Assembly: GCA_013816805.1 (NCBI GenBank)
Contig: JACDDS010000014.1
Location: 1-64,000 of the forward strand
DNA length: 64,000 nucleotides
Reading direction: 5' to 3'
From: Chitinophagales bacterium
GTDB lineage: Bacteria; Bacteroidota; Bacteroidia; Chitinophagales; UBA10324
The notes beneath the pieces are model-generated. The model did not search any database, was not told where the DNA came from, and saw only the letters and a list, made by a program, of their open reading frames with translations. Positions 61,237 through 64,000 of this stretch are shown in pieces; the first letter of the stretch is position 1; the number at the start of each line of letters is the position of its first letter. Made by a program: the position numbers and the translations under genes.

Positions 61237-63525
61237 ATGTACCCGGAAAAGTCTGGATTGTATTTGGTTACTCTAATAATGCTGCTGGCATTTGTAAGCC
61301 ATTGCAGCATCCTGCAGGGACAGAACATCTTAAGCGGAACCATTACTGATTTGGATTCTCAAGAACCAGTACGGGACGTAAGCATTTTTATTCCTGAGCT
61401 TAACCTTACTACTTCTTCTGATTCTAATGGAAACTATAAATTATCATCAATTCCTTCTGGAGAAATTACTATAAGGTTTGCCAAAATCGATTATCACTCC
61501 GTTATTCTTACAGTAAACATTAAGCAAGATCAGTCCCTGAATGTTTCGATGAGTGTTTCGCCGGTAGAGGCACAGGAAATTGTAGTTACCGGTATACGTC
61601 AAAGCTCAGCAGAAGAAACATCATTGCAGGTAACCTCAGTGAGTCAGATTCAGATGCGGCAAACAGGATCTTTCAGCATTTCAGATGCACTTGCAAAAAT
61701 GCCGGGTATAAGCCAGTTAACTACCGGAGCCGGAATTTCTAAACCAGTAGTCCGGGGTCTGTTTGGCAATAGAGTGCTTATTTTACTTTCAGGTCTTCGG
61801 TTTGATAATCAGCAATGGCAGGATGAACACGGATTAGGCCTTTCAGATGTGGGTGTGGACCGTGCAGAGGTAATTAAAGGCCCGGTATCATTGCTTTATG
61901 GTTCTGATGCTGTTGGAGGAGTAATTAACGTAATAGAAGAAAAAGCTGCGGAAGAGAATAGTAAAACAGGTGATGTAAGCGCCCGCCTGTTCAGTAATAC
62001 ACTTGGCGGGGAAACAGATTTTGGGTTTAAAGGTAACAATAGTAAAATGCACTGGCGGATTCGCGGCGGCGCAGAATCCCATGCTGATTATAAGGCTGGA
62101 AATGAAGTACGAATAGTTAATTCACGCTTTAATACATTTACAGGAAAAGCTTCGCTGGGATGGAATAACAGGTCCCAGGCCCATGAGTTCAATTATTTTT
62201 TCTCCCGGAATTACTACGGATTCATAGCTGGTAACCTTTTGGAATCTCTTGATACGGATGCGCGGTTTAGTCGCAGCATGGAGGGACCACATCATGTGGT
62301 AATGCTGAACACCTTATCTTCTCAAAATACCTGGTTTTATAGTGGCTCCAAATTAGTTTTTAATGCTGGTTTACAGTCTAATCTGCGGCAAGAGCAGGAA
62401 GGGGGAAATAAAATTTCTCTCAACATGCACCTGTTCACGGTGCCTTATAATATTCATTGGGAAAAACAGCTGACTGAAAAAACCGATTTAATACTCGCGA
62501 GTGACGGCATGGTTCAAACTAACCGTAACCTTGGATCACGTGTAATAATCCCCGATGCCAATACGGTAGAAGGTGGTATATCTGTTTTTTTAAAGAGAGA
62601 ATCAGGCAGGTTTATTCTCGAAGGTGGTATTGGCGGGTTGGTCCGAAATGTTAAGACATTAACAACAAAGAATTTTAACGCTCCCGATGACGGCATCAGC
62701 CGTCCATCGGGAGATTCTTTATTTCCTTTTACTTCCACACTCCCGTCCGGCAATGCTTCAGTTGGAATGGTGGCATCACTGATTAAAGGTTTTCACCTTA
62801 AGATCAATGTCGGAACGGGTGTGCGGTCGCCTAATCTCGCCGAGCTGTCATCGAATGGCCTGCATGAAGCTACCATTCGCTGGGAAATAGGTGATCGTGA
62901 TTTAAAAGATGAACAAAATATCAACCTTGAAACCTCTTTGCAATATGATCTTTCCTGGCTATCAATAACTGCCACGGCCTATTACGATCGCTTTTTTAAT
63001 TACATCTATCTTCAAAAATCTGCCCAGCAATTTGTTGGATTCGATATCTACAATTATGTTCAAAAAGACGCTTATCTACGGGGAGGAGAGGCCACTCTTG
63101 ACTTTCGCGTTCCAGGTTTGGAATGGTTGGACTGGAATGCAACGTATGCAACTTATTACGGTGTTTTAGTCAATGATAATGGCCACCTCCCTTTTATTCC
63201 TGCAGATAAATTTACTGCCAATTTAGCAATAGATTTCAAGGATGGAAAAAGAATTACCCAGTTGAATCTCAGCTTCGGCGGAGATTTTGTAATGGCTCAA
63301 CGCAACCCTGGGCAATTTGAAACCGATACACCCAGTTATCAGCTTCTCAATATATCCTTGTCGGGAACGATTTACCTTGGAAACCAGGCATGCAATTTTA
63401 GCTTAACAGGCACTAATATTTTTAATGATGCATATGCCGATGCTCTTTCAAGATTAAAAGATTTTGGAATTAACAACATCGGCCGGGATGTCAATTTAAG
63501 TTTAAATTTTCCTTTTACATTTTAA
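61237..63525 (+). CDS. TonB-dependent receptor with carboxypeptidase-like N-terminal domain
   Basis: Outer-membrane active-uptake receptor, 762 aa. Signal peptide 1-27; a CarboxypepD_reg-like domain (about 30-110, LSGTITDLDSQEPVRDVSIFI); the plug (about 120-225, SISDALAKMPGISQLT, PVVRGLFGNRVLILLSGLRF, DRAEVIKGPVSLLYGSDAVGGVINVI); then the 22-strand barrel ending RDVNLSLNFPFTF with terminal Phe. No SusD partner is adjacent, so it is not part of a polysaccharide-utilisation locus of the SusCD type; the pattern is closer to receptors for metals, metallophores or vitamins. The ATG at 61237 is preferred to the TTG four codons earlier. The lipoprotein gene follows after 17 bp. Confidence 0.9.
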   Translation: MYPEKSGLYLVTLIMLLAFVSHCSILQGQNILSGTITDLDSQEPVRDVSIFIPELNLTTSSDSNGNYKLSSIPSGEITIRFAKIDYHSVILTVNIKQDQSLNVSMSVSPVEAQEIVVTGIRQSSAEETSLQVTSVSQIQMRQTGSFSISDALAKMPGISQLTTGAGISKPVVRGLFGNRVLILLSGLRFDNQQWQDEHGLGLSDVGVDRAEVIKGPVSLLYGSDAVGGVINVIEEKAAEENSKTGDVSARLFSNTLGGETDFGFKGNNSKMHWRIRGGAESHADYKAGNEVRIVNSRFNTFTGKASLGWNNRSQAHEFNYFFSRNYYGFIAGNLLESLDTDARFSRSMEGPHHVVMLNTLSSQNTWFYSGSKLVFNAGLQSNLRQEQEGGNKISLNMHLFTVPYNIHWEKQLTEKTDLILASDGMVQTNRNLGSRVIIPDANTVEGGISVFLKRESGRFILEGGIGGLVRNVKTLTTKNFNAPDDGISRPSGDSLFPFTSTLPSGNASVGMVASLIKGFHLKINVGTGVRSPNLAELSSNGLHEATIRWEIGDRDLKDEQNINLETSLQYDLSWLSITATAYYDRFFNYIYLQKSAQQFVGFDIYNYVQKDAYLRGGEATLDFRVPGLEWLDWNATYATYYGVLVNDNGHLPFIPADKFTANLAIDFKDGKRITQLNLSFGGDFVMAQRNPGQFETDTPSYQLLNISLSGTIYLGNQACNFSLTGTNIFNDAYADALSRLKDFGINNIGRDVNLSLNFPFTF

Positions 63526-63542
63526 CCACAACTAATAAATCC

Positions 63543-63971
63543 ATGAAAAATCAAATAAAGATTTTAACCTTAGTATTATCCATCTCATTGTTTTTTGTTT
63601 CAGTCGTATTTTTTTCCTGTAACAAAAATTCGGATCCGCGCCAGCCACCTGATATGAGCTTGCAAACAGGGGCTGGATATACTTTTACAGATGCTACCGT
63701 AGCATTGGGTGATACTTTGAAAGTTGGTGTTGTAGTTATAAAAACAGAGGATCCTTTAAATACGTTTAATGTATCTTATGTTTATGATGCCGGTTCTTCA
63801 TCCACTACAGTTTTAAACCAAACCCTGACCGGAAGTGAACAGAATAATGGTTTCAGCCGCGACATTACCATTGCAACCCGCAACCAGGCAGGAGTTGAAA
63901 AATACACCTTTACTGTAGTAGACCGTGATGGTAATATTGCGTCAAAGTCACTCACGATTACAGTACAATAA
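63543..63971 (+). CDS. Small lipoprotein with Ig-like fold, paired with the TonB receptor
   Basis: A 142-aa lipoprotein: hydrophobic signal and lipobox VVFFSC (Cys26), then a beta-rich domain of about 110 residues (GAGYTFTDATVALGDTLKVG, EKYTFTVVDRDGNIASKSLTI) resembling a bacterial Ig-like or cadherin-like module. It starts 17 bp after the TonB receptor stop, indicating co-transcription. Pairing of a receptor with a small surface lipoprotein suggests substrate capture, but the ligand is not indicated. No family name given. Confidence 0.7.
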   Translation: MKNQIKILTLVLSISLFFVSVVFFSCNKNSDPRQPPDMSLQTGAGYTFTDATVALGDTLKVGVVVIKTEDPLNTFNVSYVYDAGSSSTTVLNQTLTGSEQNNGFSRDITIATRNQAGVEKYTFTVVDRDGNIASKSLTITVQ

Positions 63972-64000
63972 TTAACCGTAATAAGGGGGTACCTTAATTT

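Noticed and set aside
1-64000. tRNA, rRNA, tmRNA, CRISPR, prophage and insertion sequences
   Set aside because: No cloverleaf, repeat-spacer, integrase or transposase pattern was seen when reading the gaps on both strands; a tRNAscan or Infernal search could still correct this.

Overview
The window is a chromosomal segment of a Bacteroidota bacterium, probably of the Chitinophagales/Sphingobacteriales side of the phylum. The reasons are a complete porP/sprF-gldK-gldL-gldM-gldN type IX secretion (T9SS) locus, five secreted proteins ending in a T9SS type A sorting domain, promoters of the Bacteroidota form TTG-N19/20-TAnnTTTG, few Shine-Dalgarno sites, split transketolase and split MetH, and moderately low GC. 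I see no rRNA, tRNA, CRISPR array, insertion sequence or prophage. Almost all of the DNA is coding.

Layout. 1-5.1 kb: phospholipid synthesis genes (CPBP protease, DUF2007, cdsA, psd) read leftwards, divergent from dusB; then a deoxyhypusine-synthase-like gene. 5.1-10 kb: rlpA-like, tatC, an OmpA-family lipoprotein and a secreted M43 metalloprotease, all leftwards. 10-18.7 kb: radA with a possible 35-codon gene coupled to it, a small lipoprotein, a fused branched-chain-type E1 dehydrogenase, an Asp-box propeller T9SS cargo and the two transketolase subunits. 18.8-25.3 kb, rightwards: ECF sigma factor with its likely anti-sigma and periplasmic partners, tatA, mltD-like transglycosylase, chromate transporter, sulfotransferase. 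25.3-33.5 kb is the most accessory-looking part: a class D beta-lactamase-like lipoprotein that has lost both signature lysines, lemA-TPM-TPM, AhpD-like, two tandem SRPBCC genes (one fused to a SnoaL-like domain) beside a divergent GlxA-type regulator, a methyltransferase, cupin and dehalogenase-like hydrolase, and a frameshifted membrane-protein gene.

33.9-44.5 kb: polA (proofreading glutamate replaced by lysine), two T9SS cargoes (subtilase, PQQ-type sugar dehydrogenase) and methionine synthase in two genes behind a SAM-I riboswitch. 44.5-54.3 kb: the T9SS core (gldN to porP) followed, further upstream, by hemD, DUF4271 and a BamA/TamA-like protein. 54.4-64 kb: hemW, lysS, a cation efflux protein, a secreted sulfatase, and a TonB-dependent receptor flanked by an unrecognised small protein and a lipoprotein.

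Functionally the window joins the T9SS machine with several of its substrates, both Tat components, and housekeeping genes. I found no clear defence or novel multigene system. The best leads are single-gene oddities: the degenerate beta-lactamase, the polA exonuclease substitution, the bacterial deoxyhypusine-synthase homologue, the gene fusion, the frameshifted gene, and the riboswitch leader with duplicated switching strands.
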